Shown: one piece after another, positions 50,906 through 59,833 of the stretch | Position numbering within the stretch: position 1 is the first letter of the stretch | Layout of the letters: the number at the start of each line of letters is the position of its first letter | Assembly: GCF_009769165.1 (NCBI RefSeq) | Contig: NZ_CP043476.1 | Span: 2,735,001 to 2,799,000, forward strand | Source of the DNA: Xanthomonas hyacinthi | GTDB lineage: Bacteria; Pseudomonadota; Gammaproteobacteria; Xanthomonadales; Xanthomonadaceae | Length of the DNA: 64,000 nucleotides | Direction: 5' to 3' | Notes under the pieces: model-generated | The model's database searches: none | Told to the model about the DNA's origin: nothing | What the model saw: the letters and a program-made list of their open reading frames with translations, nothing else | Position numbers and translations under genes: made by a program

Positions 50906-51661
50906 ATGACCAAGCCCAAGCCGGAAGCCGACCCCAGACTGGCCGGCCTGGCCGTGGACCCGAGCGCGCCGACCCCGCTGTACCTGCAACTGGCGAGCAA
51001 GCTGGTCGAGGCGATCAAGGGTGGCCAATGGAAGCCCGGCGAGGCCCTGCCAGCCGAGCGCCAGCTGTGCGAGCAGCTGCAGGTGTCGCGGGTGACCCTG
51101 CGCCAGGCGGTGGATGCGCTGGTCGAACAGGGCCTGGTCTCGCGCCGGCAGGGCGCCGGCACCTTCATCACCTCGCATATCCAGCATCAGCTCAGTGGTC
51201 TGGCCAGCTTCAGCGAGACCCTGCGCATGAAGGGCCTGGAGCCGGGCACGCGCTGGCTGGAGCGGCGCGTGCGCCCGGCGCACGGCGAAGAGATCCTGCG
51301 CCTGGGGCTGTCGCCGGACACCGTGGTGGCGGCGCTGACCCGCCTGCGCAGCGCCGACGGCCGGGTCATGGCCTACGAAAAAGCGGTGCTGCCGCAGCGC
51401 ACCGTGCCCGATCCGCTGGCCATCGGCGATTCGCTGTACGCCTACCTGGACGCGCAGGGCACCCCGGTGGTGCGCGCGCTGCAGTACTTCCGTGCGATCA
51501 ACCTGCCGGCGCGGCTGGCCGGGCACCTGGGCATGAAGGAAGGCGAGGCGATTCTGCACGTGGTGCGGGTCGGCTACACCCGCGACGGCAGCGCCATCGA
51601 GCTGACCGATACCTATTGCCACAACGACTACTACGACTTCGTCGCCGAACTGCGACGCTGA
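50906..51661 (+). CDS. nagQ: GntR/HutC-family regulator NagQ
   Basis: 251-aa transcription factor. The N-terminal winged helix (PLYLQLASKLVEAIKGGQWK, ALPAERQLCEQLQVSRVTLR, GLVSRRQGAGTFI) is followed by a UTRA effector domain (residues about 95-245; GLEPGTRWLERRV, RLRSADGRVMAYEKAVLPQR, DTYCHNDYYDFVAELRR). UTRA domains of this branch bind GlcNAc-6-P or related amino-sugar phosphates. Its place between nagX and nagP matches NagQ of Xanthomonas. It likely represses the locus without GlcNAc; target sites were not proven. Confidence 0.88.
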   Translation: MTKPKPEADPRLAGLAVDPSAPTPLYLQLASKLVEAIKGGQWKPGEALPAERQLCEQLQVSRVTLRQAVDALVEQGLVSRRQGAGTFITSHIQHQLSGLASFSETLRMKGLEPGTRWLERRVRPAHGEEILRLGLSPDTVVAALTRLRSADGRVMAYEKAVLPQRTVPDPLAIGDSLYAYLDAQGTPVVRALQYFRAINLPARLAGHLGMKEGEAILHVVRVGYTRDGSAIELTDTYCHNDYYDFVAELRR

Positions 51662-51699
51662 TCGACCGACCCACGCGCCCTTCCGGAGCCCGCCCGCCC

Positions 51700-52980
51700 A
51701 TGACCACCGCACGGCCTGCCAGTCCCTACGCCTCGATCGCCATCGTCGGGCTGTTGTTCTTCATCATCGGCTTCTTCACCTGGATCAATGGCCCGCTGAT
51801 CACCTTCGTGCGGCTGGCATTCGACCTCAACGAGGTCAATGCGTTCCTGGTGCTGATGGTGTTCTACCTGTCGTACTTCTTCCTGGCGCTGCCGTCGTCG
51901 TGGATCCTCAAGCGCACCGGCATGAAGAAGGGCCTGGCGCTGAGCCTGGTGGTGATGGCGGCGGGCGCGGCGGCGTTCGGTCAGTTCGCCACGCAGCGCT
52001 TCTATCCCGGCGCGCTGGCCGGCCTGTTCGTGATCGGCAGCAGCCTGGCGTTGCTGCAGACCGCGATCAACCCGTACATCAGTATCCTCGGCCCGATCGA
52101 GAGCGCGGCGCGGCGCATCGCGGTGATGGGCATCTGCAACAAGATCGCCGGCATCCTGGCGCCGTTCCTGATCGGCACGCTGGTGCTGCACGGCGTCGGC
52201 GACCTGGCCACGCAGGTGCAGGCCGCCGACCCGGTGGCCAAGGAAGCGCTGCTCACCGCGTTCGCCGCCAAGATCCACCTGCCGTACCTGGTGATGGCCG
52301 GCGTGCTGGTGCTGGTGGCGATCGGCGTGCTGTTCTCGCCGCTGCCGGAGTTGAAGGCCTCGGAGGTCAACGCCGCCCCGGTCGGTGCCGGCAGTCCCGC
52401 GCAGAAGACCAGCATCTTCCAGTTCCCGCACCTGTGGCTGGGCGTGCTGTGCCTGTTCGTGTACGTGGGCGTGGAAGTGATGGCCGGCGATGCGATCGGC
52501 ACCTACGGCAACGGCTTCCACCTGCCGCTGGACCAGACCAAGCTGTTCACCTCGTTCACCCTGGGCGCGATGCTGGCCGGCTATGTCGCCGGCCTGCTGC
52601 TGATCCCCAAGCTGATCTCGCAGGCGCGCTACCTGAGCGTGTCCGCCAGCCTGGGCGTGCTGTTCTGCGTGGGCGCCTACTTCACCCACGGCTACGTCTC
52701 GGTGGGCTTCGTCGCCGCGCTGGGCTTCGCCAACGCGATGATGTGGCCGGCGATCTTCCCGCTGGCGATCAAGGGCCTGGGCCGGCACACCGAGATCGGT
52801 TCGGCGCTGCTGGTGATGGGCATCGTCGGCGGCGCGATCATCCCGCAGCTGTTCGCGGTGCTGAAGCAGCACTTCGACTTCCAGCTGGTGTTCCTGCTGC
52901 TGATGGTGCCGTGCTACCTGTACATCCTGTTCTATTCCCTGGTCGGCCACCGCGCCGGTCAAGCCTCCGCCCGCGCGTGA
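51700..52980 (+). CDS. nagP: N-acetylglucosamine MFS transporter NagP
   Basis: Inner-membrane sugar:proton symporter of the FucP/NagP branch (426 aa, 12 predicted helices). It imports GlcNAc unphosphorylated, unlike the PTS route. Signatures: VGLLFFIIGFFTWINGPLIT, YLSYFFLALPSSWILKRTGM, LLQTAINPYISILGPIESAA with the conserved Asn-Pro-Tyr, MGICNKIAGILAPFLIG and FANAMMWPAIFPLAIKGLG. ATG 51700 is 38 bp after nagQ. A cytosolic GlcNAc kinase is needed for the next step but is not in this window. Confidence 0.94.
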   Translation: MTTARPASPYASIAIVGLLFFIIGFFTWINGPLITFVRLAFDLNEVNAFLVLMVFYLSYFFLALPSSWILKRTGMKKGLALSLVVMAAGAAAFGQFATQRFYPGALAGLFVIGSSLALLQTAINPYISILGPIESAARRIAVMGICNKIAGILAPFLIGTLVLHGVGDLATQVQAADPVAKEALLTAFAAKIHLPYLVMAGVLVLVAIGVLFSPLPELKASEVNAAPVGAGSPAQKTSIFQFPHLWLGVLCLFVYVGVEVMAGDAIGTYGNGFHLPLDQTKLFTSFTLGAMLAGYVAGLLLIPKLISQARYLSVSASLGVLFCVGAYFTHGYVSVGFVAALGFANAMMWPAIFPLAIKGLGRHTEIGSALLVMGIVGGAIIPQLFAVLKQHFDFQLVFLLLMVPCYLYILFYSLVGHRAGQASARA

Positions 52981-53022
52981 TCGCGCATCATGGGCGTACT
53001 TCCCGACGTGCAGGACCGCAGT

Positions 53023-54090
53023 ATGCGTAGACCCACCATCAAAGATGTCGCCGAGCGGGCGCGGGTGTCGCTGAAGACCGTGTCGCGGGTCATCAACAAC
53101 GAACCGTCGGTGATGCAGGCCACGCGCGCGCGCGTGCTGCACGCCATCGCCGAGCTGGACTACGAACCGGATCCGTCGGCGCGCAACCTGCGCAGCGGCA
53201 CCCCGTTCGTGATCGGGCTGGTGTACGACAACCCCAATCCATACCACATCATCGGCGTGCAGAACGGCGTGCTGGCGGCGTGCCGGGAGACCGGCTTCGG
53301 CCTGCAGATCCATCCCTGCGACTCGACCTCGCCGATGCTGGCCGAGGAACTGGCCGAATGGACCCAGCGCTCGCGCCTGGCCGGGCTGGTGCTGACCGCG
53401 CCGATGTCCGAGCGCGCCGAACTGGTCGCGGCGCTGACCGCGCGCGGGATCAAGACCGTGCGCATCATCGCCGCCACCGAAGATCCGAAGGACGGCCCCT
53501 GCGTCTACGTCGACGACCGCGATGCGGCCTACGAGGTCACCGAGCACCTGATCCAGCTCGGCCACCAGCGCATCGGCTTCCTGTGGGGCGGCACCTCGCA
53601 CCGCTCCAGCGGCGAGCGCTACGCCGGCTACGAGGCGGCGCTGAAGGACTACGGCATCACCCTGGACAAGCACCTGGTGGTGCCCGGCGACTACACCTTC
53701 GACGACGGCTTCCGCGGCGCGCGGCGGCTGCTGGCGCTGCGCGAGCCGCCGACCGCGATCTTCGGTTCCAACGACGAGATCGCCGCCGGCGTGCTCGCCG
53801 CGGCCAAGTCGACCGGCATGAACGTGCCCTACGACCTGTCCATCGCCGGCTTCGAGGACAGCCCGTTCTCGCGCCAGTCGTGGCCGGCGCTGACCACCGC
53901 CAAGCAGGCCACCGAAGACATCGCGCGCCACGCCGCACGGCTGCTGATCAGCCAGCTGCGCAGCGACGCCTACGAAGAGCATCCGGCGCCGATGCACAAC
54001 CGGGGCTTCGTGCCGCAGCTGGTGGTGCGCGGCTCCACCGCGCCGATGCAGCCGCATTCCCGCCGCCCTCCTTCCCCCGATCCCACATGA
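53023..54090 (+). CDS. nagR: LacI-family regulator NagR
   Basis: 355-aa repressor. The helix-turn-helix MRRPTIKDVAERARVSLKTV with RVINNEPSVMQATRARVLHA is at the very N-terminus, so ATG 53023 (preceded by CAGGA) was chosen over ATG 52990, which has no ribosome site. A periplasmic-binding-like effector domain follows (FVIGLVYDNPNPYHIIGVQN, TEHLIQLGHQRIGFLWGG, ERYAGYEAALKDYGI, IFGSNDEIAAGVL, DLSIAGFEDSPFSRQSWPAL). Position between nagP and nagB-II and type match Xanthomonas NagR, a GlcNAc-responsive repressor. The stop overlaps the next start by 4 bp. Confidence 0.9.
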   Translation: MRRPTIKDVAERARVSLKTVSRVINNEPSVMQATRARVLHAIAELDYEPDPSARNLRSGTPFVIGLVYDNPNPYHIIGVQNGVLAACRETGFGLQIHPCDSTSPMLAEELAEWTQRSRLAGLVLTAPMSERAELVAALTARGIKTVRIIAATEDPKDGPCVYVDDRDAAYEVTEHLIQLGHQRIGFLWGGTSHRSSGERYAGYEAALKDYGITLDKHLVVPGDYTFDDGFRGARRLLALREPPTAIFGSNDEIAAGVLAAAKSTGMNVPYDLSIAGFEDSPFSRQSWPALTTAKQATEDIARHAARLLISQLRSDAYEEHPAPMHNRGFVPQLVVRGSTAPMQPHSRRPPSPDPT

Positions 54091-55127
54091 CCCTGCCCAT
54101 GGCATTGCCCACCGAAACCGAAACCCTGATGTTCCGCGAAGCGGCGGAAACCGCCGATGTCGTCGCCGCGCAGTTCGCGCGCAACCATGCCGTGGTCAGC
54201 GCGCTGGCCGCGGCGCTGCGCGCCGATCCGCCGCCGTTCGTGGTCACCTGCGCACGCGGCAGTTCCGACCATGCCGCGACCTATGCCAAGTACCTGTTCG
54301 AGACCCAGCTCGGCGTGGTCACCGCCTCGGCCTCGCCGTCGGTGGGCTCGGTGTACGCCTCGCCGCTGCAGTTGCGCGGCGCGCTGTACGTGGTGATCTC
54401 GCAGTCCGGCAAGAGCCCGGATCTACTGCGCAACGCCGAGGCCGCCAAGGCTGCCGGCGCGCGCGTGGTGGCGCTGGTCAATGTCGAGGATTCGCCGCTG
54501 GCGCAACTGGCCGAGACGGTGATCGCGCTCGGCGCCGGCCCGGAGAAGAGCGTGGCGGCGACCAAGAGCTACCTGGCCTCGCTGGCGGCGATCCTGCAGC
54601 TCGGCGCGCACTGGAAGAACGATGCGGCGCTGTACGCCGCGCTGGACGCGCTACCGCCGGCGCTGCGCGCGGCCTGGCAGGCGGACTGGCGGCCACTCAC
54701 CGACGGCCTGGTCGATGCGCACAATCTGTTCGTGCTCGGCCGCGGTCTGGGCCTGGCCGCGGCGCAGGAAGCGGCGCTGAAGTTCAAGGAAACCTGCGGC
54801 CTGCATGCCGAGGCCTACAGCTCGGCGGAAGTGAAGCACGGGCCGATGGCGCTGGTCGGCCCCGGCTTCCCGGCGCTGGCCTTCGCCCAGCCCGACGAAA
54901 CCGGCGCCGGCACCCGCAGCCTGGCCGAGGAATTCCGCGGCCGTGGCGCGCAGGTCTGGCTGGCCGGCGCCGACGGCGATCTGCCGCTGGTCGCCGCGCC
55001 GCACCCGGTGTGCGCGCCGCTGCTGACCATCCAGAGCTTCTACCGCGCGATCAACGCGCTGGCGCTGCGCCGCGGCTACAACCCGGATCTGCCGCCGCAT
55101 CTGAACAAAGTGACGGAGACGGTGTAA
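54087..55127 (+). CDS. nagB-II: Glucosamine-6-phosphate deaminase, SIS-type (NagB-II)
   Basis: Converts glucosamine-6-phosphate to fructose-6-phosphate and ammonia; the isomerase-type (GlmS-like) enzyme that replaces classical NagB. 346 aa with two SIS domains: VVTCARGSSDHAATYAKYLF, VVISQSGKSPDLLRNAEAAK and KSVAATKSYLASLAAIL in the first; LFVLGRGLGLAAAQEAALKF, AEAYSSAEVKHGPMALV and the C-terminal NPDLPPHLNKVTETV in the second. There is no glutaminase domain, which separates it from GlmS. ATG 54087 overlaps nagR; the stop shares a base with the nagA start. Confidence 0.93.
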   Translation: MTLPMALPTETETLMFREAAETADVVAAQFARNHAVVSALAAALRADPPPFVVTCARGSSDHAATYAKYLFETQLGVVTASASPSVGSVYASPLQLRGALYVVISQSGKSPDLLRNAEAAKAAGARVVALVNVEDSPLAQLAETVIALGAGPEKSVAATKSYLASLAAILQLGAHWKNDAALYAALDALPPALRAAWQADWRPLTDGLVDAHNLFVLGRGLGLAAAQEAALKFKETCGLHAEAYSSAEVKHGPMALVGPGFPALAFAQPDETGAGTRSLAEEFRGRGAQVWLAGADGDLPLVAAPHPVCAPLLTIQSFYRAINALALRRGYNPDLPPHLNKVTETV

Positions 55128-56272
55128 TGACCACGACGGCGCTGCGCAATGCGCGCGTGCTCGGCGAGGACGGCTTCCTCGATGGCGTGAGCGTGCTGCT
55201 GCACGGCGGGCGCATCGCCGCGCTGCTCGACGACGGCGACGCGCGCGTGGCTGCGGCGACGACGCAACTGGACCTGGGCGGCGGCACGCTGCTGCCGGGT
55301 TTCATCGACCTGCAGGTCAACGGCGGCGGCGGCGTGCTGTTCAACAACCGCACCGACGTCGCGGCGCTGCGCCGCATCGGCCAGGCGCACCGCCGCTACG
55401 GCACCACCGGCTACCTGCCGACGCTGATCAGCGACGACCTGGAGGTGATGCGCGTGGCGATCGCCGCGACCCGCCAGGCCATCGCCGCCGGCGTGCCGGG
55501 CGTGCTCGGCATCCACCTGGAAGGGCCGTACCTGGCGCCGGCGCGCAAGGGCACCCACAACGTGGACAAGTTCCGCGTGCCCGATGCCGCCGAACTGGCG
55601 CTGGCCACCTCGCTGGACAACGGCGTCACCCTGATCACGCTGGCGCCGGAACGGCTGCCGGCCGCGAGTATCCGCACCCTGGCCGCTGCCGGCGCGCGCG
55701 TGTTCGCCGGCCACACCGCCGGCAGCTACGACGAGATCCGTGCCGGCCTGGATGCGGGCGTGTGCGGCTTCACCCATCTGTACAACGCGATGTCGCCGCT
55801 GCAGGGACGCGATCCCGGCGCGGTCGGCGCCGCGCTGGAAGACCGCCACGCCTGGTGCGGGCTGATCGTCGATGGCGTGCACGTGCATCCGGCCAGCCTG
55901 CGCGTGGCGCTGGCGGCCAAGCCGCGCGGCACGCTGTTCCTGGTCACCGACGCGATGCCGATGGTCGGCGCCGACAGCCCCAGCTTCGACCTGTACGGCG
56001 AAACCATCACCGCGGTGGATGGCGTGGTGCGCAATGCCGCCGGCGCGCTGGCCGGTTCGGCGCTGGACATGGCCAGCGCAGTGCGCAACAGCGTGCAATG
56101 GCTGGGCGTGACCCTGGACGAGGCGGCCCGCATGGCCTCGCTGTATCCGGCGCAATGCCTGGGCCTGGACGATCGCTACGGCCGCATCGCGCCCGGCTAC
56201 CAGGCCGACCTGGTGCTGCTCGACGACGCGCTGCAGGTGCGGCAGACCTGGATTGGTGGGGCGGTGGAGTAG
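55127..56272 (+). CDS. nagA: N-acetylglucosamine-6-phosphate deacetylase
   Basis: Amidohydrolase (381 aa) that removes acetate from GlcNAc-6-P, giving glucosamine-6-P for NagB-II. Metal and catalytic residues are in place: LPGFIDLQVNGGGGVLFNN near the N-terminus, His130/Glu132 in GIHLEGPYLAPARKG, His196 in VFAGHTAGSYDEI, His217 in GFTHLYNAMSPLQGRDPG, and catalytic Asp275 in FLVTDAMPMVGAD. It ends the glycan locus. TAATG overlap with nagB-II indicates coupling. Confidence 0.96.
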   Translation: MTTTALRNARVLGEDGFLDGVSVLLHGGRIAALLDDGDARVAAATTQLDLGGGTLLPGFIDLQVNGGGGVLFNNRTDVAALRRIGQAHRRYGTTGYLPTLISDDLEVMRVAIAATRQAIAAGVPGVLGIHLEGPYLAPARKGTHNVDKFRVPDAAELALATSLDNGVTLITLAPERLPAASIRTLAAAGARVFAGHTAGSYDEIRAGLDAGVCGFTHLYNAMSPLQGRDPGAVGAALEDRHAWCGLIVDGVHVHPASLRVALAAKPRGTLFLVTDAMPMVGADSPSFDLYGETITAVDGVVRNAAGALAGSALDMASAVRNSVQWLGVTLDEAARMASLYPAQCLGLDDRYGRIAPGYQADLVLLDDALQVRQTWIGGAVE

Positions 56273-56313
56273 CCTGGATGCGCCAAGCATATAGCTTGAG
56301 TGCAAGCAAAAAC

Positions 56314-56337
56314 TAATCCGCGCATGCGCGCGGATTA
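56314..56337. terminator. Stem-loop after nagA
   Basis: TAATCCGCGC and GCGCGGATTA pair (10 bp) around ATGC, about 40 bp after nagA. No T-run follows, so termination would need Rho or other help. Confidence 0.5.
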
Positions 56338-56409
56338 AGTGGGCGTGGTTCCTATGTGTAAGCCGACAAATATGCATGCGGCTTAATTTTGTAATTGACT
56401 ATACGTTGG

Positions 56410-56892
<483 letters not shown>

Positions 56893-56921
56893 ATCAAAAT
56901 CCCCATTGTTATCTAAATTAT

Positions 56922-57156
56922 CTGATTAGCCCTGACCTTCAGCCAGCAGTCGCAGGATCTGCGCTTATCACGCCATCGCGCAAGGCAACTACGCAAGACG
57001 TTATCTGGCCGAGGCGGCCTACCGTTTCAATGGCCGATTCTGCCTGCGCGAGATGCTGCCACGACTCGCCACGGCGATGATGCGATGCAAACCCTGTCCA
57101 GAGCCGGTTCTGCGTGCGGCGAGCAATTTCCACAGCTGAGAGTCAGGGCTAATCAG
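56922..57156 (+). mobile_element. Internally deleted IS1595-type element, copy 1
   Basis: 235 bp bounded by CTGATTAGCCCTGACC and its complement GTCAGGGCTAATCAG. The plus strand (56963-57139) encodes the last 58 residues of an IS1595-like transposase (AYHAIAQGNYARRYLAEAAY, then RFNGRFCLREMLPRLATAMM and the end NFHS). The rest of the transposase is missing, leaving a non-autonomous element that keeps both ends. The usual RFNRRF has become RFNGRF. AT-rich flanks (TCTAAATTAT left, GTCTAATTAT right) are similar but not identical. Family assignment rests on the YLAEAAYRFNRRF motif. Confidence 0.8.
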
Positions 57157-57166
57157 GTCTAATTAT

Positions 57167-57399
57167 CTGATTAGCCCTGACCTTCAGCCAGCAGTCGCAG
57201 GATCTGCGCTTATCACGCCATCGCGCAAGGCAACTACGCAAGACGTTATCTGGCCGAGGCGGCCTACCGTTTCAATCGCCGATTCTGCCTGCGCGAGATG
57301 CTGCCACGACTCGCCACGGCGATGACGGTGCAAACCCTGTCCAGAGCCGGTTCTGCGTGCGGCGAGCAATTTCCACAGCTGAGAGTCAGGGCTAATCAG
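57167..57399 (+). mobile_element. Internally deleted IS1595-type element, copy 2
   Basis: Second copy, 233 bp, nearly identical to copy 1 and separated from it by the 10-bp GTCTAATTAT, which recurs right after this copy. It keeps the normal RFNRRF motif but lacks 2 bp near 57324 (GATGACGGTGC versus GATGATGCGATGC), which shifts the transposase tail out of frame. The direct arrangement with an identical spacer suggests tandem duplication rather than two insertions. Confidence 0.8.
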
Positions 57400-58276
57400 G
57401 TCTAATTATGCGGTTAATGTAATCTATCTTTTCGTTTAGTTTATTTGTTGCGCCGTTTGGGAGTAAATAATTGCGAACCAATTGCTCATAATTGGAGCCG
57501 CAAGCACCATTTAAGCAATACCCATCAACGATCGCAGATTCAGCTCCGCATTCCGCACCCATTTGGCATGCAACGATGCCCCAGGCATATGCTGATATGG
57601 CATCGCCGGAAACCGATTCAAATTCTCCAAGGTCCGATTCCTGTGGTTGTGAGAGTAACTCTCTGAGTTCGAATATTGCTTCGGGATCCTTGCTTTTTAT
57701 GGATTCATTTATCAGTTCAGATATATTTTCTTTCGATTCGGCAGGGTATATATTGCGCAGCTTGATTTTTGCGGAAATATCTCCTGATGCGGCAGCGGCT
57801 TTCAGCCATTCTTTCTGTGCTTCCAGCGGAATTATTGATCCCCCTTCGATCAGCGCACAGTCATCTGCAATGCGTTTTGCCGTTGCGTTCATCGCGCTTG
57901 CAGCATTGCCGGCCTGGGCGGCCATGGCTTTTATACTGGATAAGAATTTCGTTGATGAAATACTTACCGGAAAACATCGGTCATAAATTTTAGATAATTC
58001 GAACTGCGCTTTGGGATCCCCTTCGGTTGCTTTATTTTTTATGCTTTCGAATTTCAGGTAATATTCTGTGGAGCGCGATGCTTTGATTTGGTTGGCATTG
58101 CCTGAATCAAATTTCTTTTTTTCTGTATTTTGGATGGGGGATGAAATCGCTAGGTCAGCGCTCTTTTTGTCTGGATGGGTTTCATTGTTTATTTTTTTTA
58201 GGTGGAATGCGGAAAAATAGATTGCAGCGAAAAAAATCGAACTTCCCACTGCGACGGGGATTAAGTATTTTTTCAT
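57392..58276 (-). CDS. Membrane-anchored protein of unknown function
   Basis: 294-aa product, not recognised. N-terminal anchor MKKYLIPVAVGSSIFFAAIY, then a Lys/Asn-rich linker and helical Sel1-like sequence (KNKATEGDPKAQFELSKIYD, MAAQAGNAASAMNATAKRIA, EWLKAAAASGDISAKIKLRN), followed by a Cys-bearing end (ACQMGAECGAESAIVDGYCL, NGACGSNYEQLVRNYLLP). Base composition is clearly more AT-rich than the flanking core genes, suggesting transfer. The final residues IIRPD and the stop are read from the IS1595-type element border, so the original C-terminus may have been cut. The 172 bp up to cca hold nothing recognisable. Confidence 0.7.
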   Translation of the reverse strand: MKKYLIPVAVGSSIFFAAIYFSAFHLKKINNETHPDKKSADLAISSPIQNTEKKKFDSGNANQIKASRSTEYYLKFESIKNKATEGDPKAQFELSKIYDRCFPVSISSTKFLSSIKAMAAQAGNAASAMNATAKRIADDCALIEGGSIIPLEAQKEWLKAAAASGDISAKIKLRNIYPAESKENISELINESIKSKDPEAIFELRELLSQPQESDLGEFESVSGDAISAYAWGIVACQMGAECGAESAIVDGYCLNGACGSNYEQLVRNYLLPNGATNKLNEKIDYINRIIRPD

Positions 58277-58448
58277 CTCGGCCCTTCGGAGTGGAATAAA
58301 GAGTGAAATTCAAGCGCTTGCTGTCGCTCGGATTTCAACGGCTCCTTTAATGTCTTTTAGCGTATTGTGATGGGCTCATCATAGTCAATGCGCCGCGTGG
58401 TCTTTTTCGTAGACAAAACGCCTTTATTCGCTTTTCTTCGCAATTGCT

Positions 58449-59687
58449 TCAGTTCATTGCTGTCTTGCTGCGCGCTACAGCGATCGCGGCGATCCGCGCC
58501 TTCGCCAGCGCCTCGCCGATCTGCGGGCCGCTCAGGCCCTGCGCGGCCAGGTCGCGCGCGTTGACCGCCAGCGCGGCGGCGTGCAGGCGTTGCAGTTCGC
58601 GGCCTTGCGGGTAGTCGGCGTCTTCGCTGCCGAGGCGGCCGCGCTTGTCGGCCTCGCACACCAGCGCCAACTGCGCGATGCGTTCGGGCTTGCGGAAGCC
58701 GTCGCAGCGCTGCAGCAGTTCGTGCACGCTGCGATCGCGCAGTTCGGCCAGGCGATGCACGTTCAAGTGCTCGCGGCAGGCGATCTCGGCCAGCTGGCGA
58801 TGTTCCTGAGGCAGTTTCAGGCGTTCGCACAGCGCACGCAGCGGGCCCACGCCGCGCTGCTCGTGCATCACGTGCCGCGGCCATTCCGCTTCCGGCGTCA
58901 GCGCCTTGCCCAGGTCGTGGGTCAGCGCGGCGAAGCCGATCAGCGCATCGCCCGGCGCCAGCCGCGCGGCCATGTCGCTGACCAGTTCCTGGTGGCGGCC
59001 GGTATCGATCTCGGGATGGTAGTCGGCGCGCTGCGGCACGCCGTACAGCGCGTCCAGTTCCGGCAGCACGCTGCGCAGCGCGTCGGCGTCGTGCAGCGTG
59101 CGCAGGAACGCCGAGGGTTGCGCTGAGGCGAGGCTGCGGCGCAGCTCCTGCCACACGCGCTCGGGCACCAGCGTGTCCAGTTCGCCGCTGGCCGCCATCG
59201 CGCGCATCAGCGCCAGCGTTTCCGGCGCGACGCTGAAACCCAGCGGCGCCAGCCGTGCCATGAAGCGCGCCGCGCGCAGTACGCGCAGCGGGTCTTCGCC
59301 GAAGGCCGGGCCGATGTGGCGCAGCACGCGCCGTTCGATGTCGCGTACGCCGCCATACGGATCCACCAGCGCGCCGCTGTCCTCGTCGCGGGCGATCGCG
59401 TTGATGGTGAAGTCGCGCCGCTGCAGGTCTTCTTCCAGCGTCACCGAGGGGTCGGCATCGACCACGAAGCCATGGTAGCCGCGCCCGGACTTGCGTTCGG
59501 TGCGCGCCAGCGCGTATTCCTCGCCACTGTGCGGATGCAGGAACACCGGGAAATCGCGACCGACCTGCTTGTAGCCCAGCTCCAGCATCTGCTGCGGCGT
59601 GGCGCCGACCACGACCCAGTCGCGGTCGCCGGGCGGCTGCTTGAGCAGGCTGTCGCGGACGGCGCCGCCGACGAGGTAGGTGTTCAT
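58449..59687 (-). CDS. cca: CCA tRNA nucleotidyltransferase
   Basis: Adds or repairs the 3'-terminal CCA of tRNAs. 412 aa, class II enzyme. [20 protein letters not shown] with [12 protein letters not shown] has the nucleotidyltransferase signature and the metal-binding Asp pair. [36 protein letters not shown] and the template EDxxR-like segment follow. A C-terminal HD domain ([20 protein letters not shown]) indicates the E. coli-type phosphohydrolase activity. No ribosome site is visible upstream because a GGGAAT repeat begins 4 bp before the ATG. Read in the same direction as slt. Confidence 0.95.
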   Translation of the reverse strand: MNTYLVGGAVRDSLLKQPPGDRDWVVVGATPQQMLELGYKQVGRDFPVFLHPHSGEEYALARTERKSGRGYHGFVVDADPSVTLEEDLQRRDFTINAIARDEDSGALVDPYGGVRDIERRVLRHIGPAFGEDPLRVLRAARFMARLAPLGFSVAPETLALMRAMAASGELDTLVPERVWQELRRSLASAQPSAFLRTLHDADALRSVLPELDALYGVPQRADYHPEIDTGRHQELVSDMAARLAPGDALIGFAALTHDLGKALTPEAEWPRHVMHEQRGVGPLRALCERLKLPQEHRQLAEIACREHLNVHRLAELRDRSVHELLQRCDGFRKPERIAQLALVCEADKRGRLGSEDADYPQGRELQRLHAAALAVNARDLAAQGLSGPQIGEALAKARIAAIAVARSKTAMN

Positions 59688-59690
59688 TGG

Positions 59691-59833
59691 GGGCCGGGAA
59701 TGGGGAGTCGGGAATCGGGAATGGTAAAAGCAGGTTCGCTTGGCCGGATGCCACCGGGGCGTGTGGATGCTAGGCCCGGCACGATCTCGCGCGGTGCGCC
59801 GTTGCGATTCCCCATTCCCTATTCCCTATTCCC
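59691..59833. repeat. GGGAAT-type hairpin repeat between slt and cca
   Basis: Left arm GGGAATGGGGAGTCGGGAAT (59696 onward) and inverted right arm CGATTCCCCATTCCCTATTC (59807 onward, to 59833) around about 80 unique bp. It occupies nearly the whole 131-bp gap between slt and cca and encodes the last four residues and stop of slt. Confidence 0.8.

Noticed and set aside
56939..57369. Two minus-strand frames of 64 and 61 codons with nearly identical sequence (WQHLAQAESAIETVGRL)
   Set aside because: They are antisense to the transposase C-termini in the two IS1595-type copies; their similarity only reflects the duplication.
58357..58448. Minus-strand stretch reading RRKANKGVLSTKKTTRRIDY after the cca stop
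   Set aside because: Too short, no start of its own; possibly a chance frame or old gene end.
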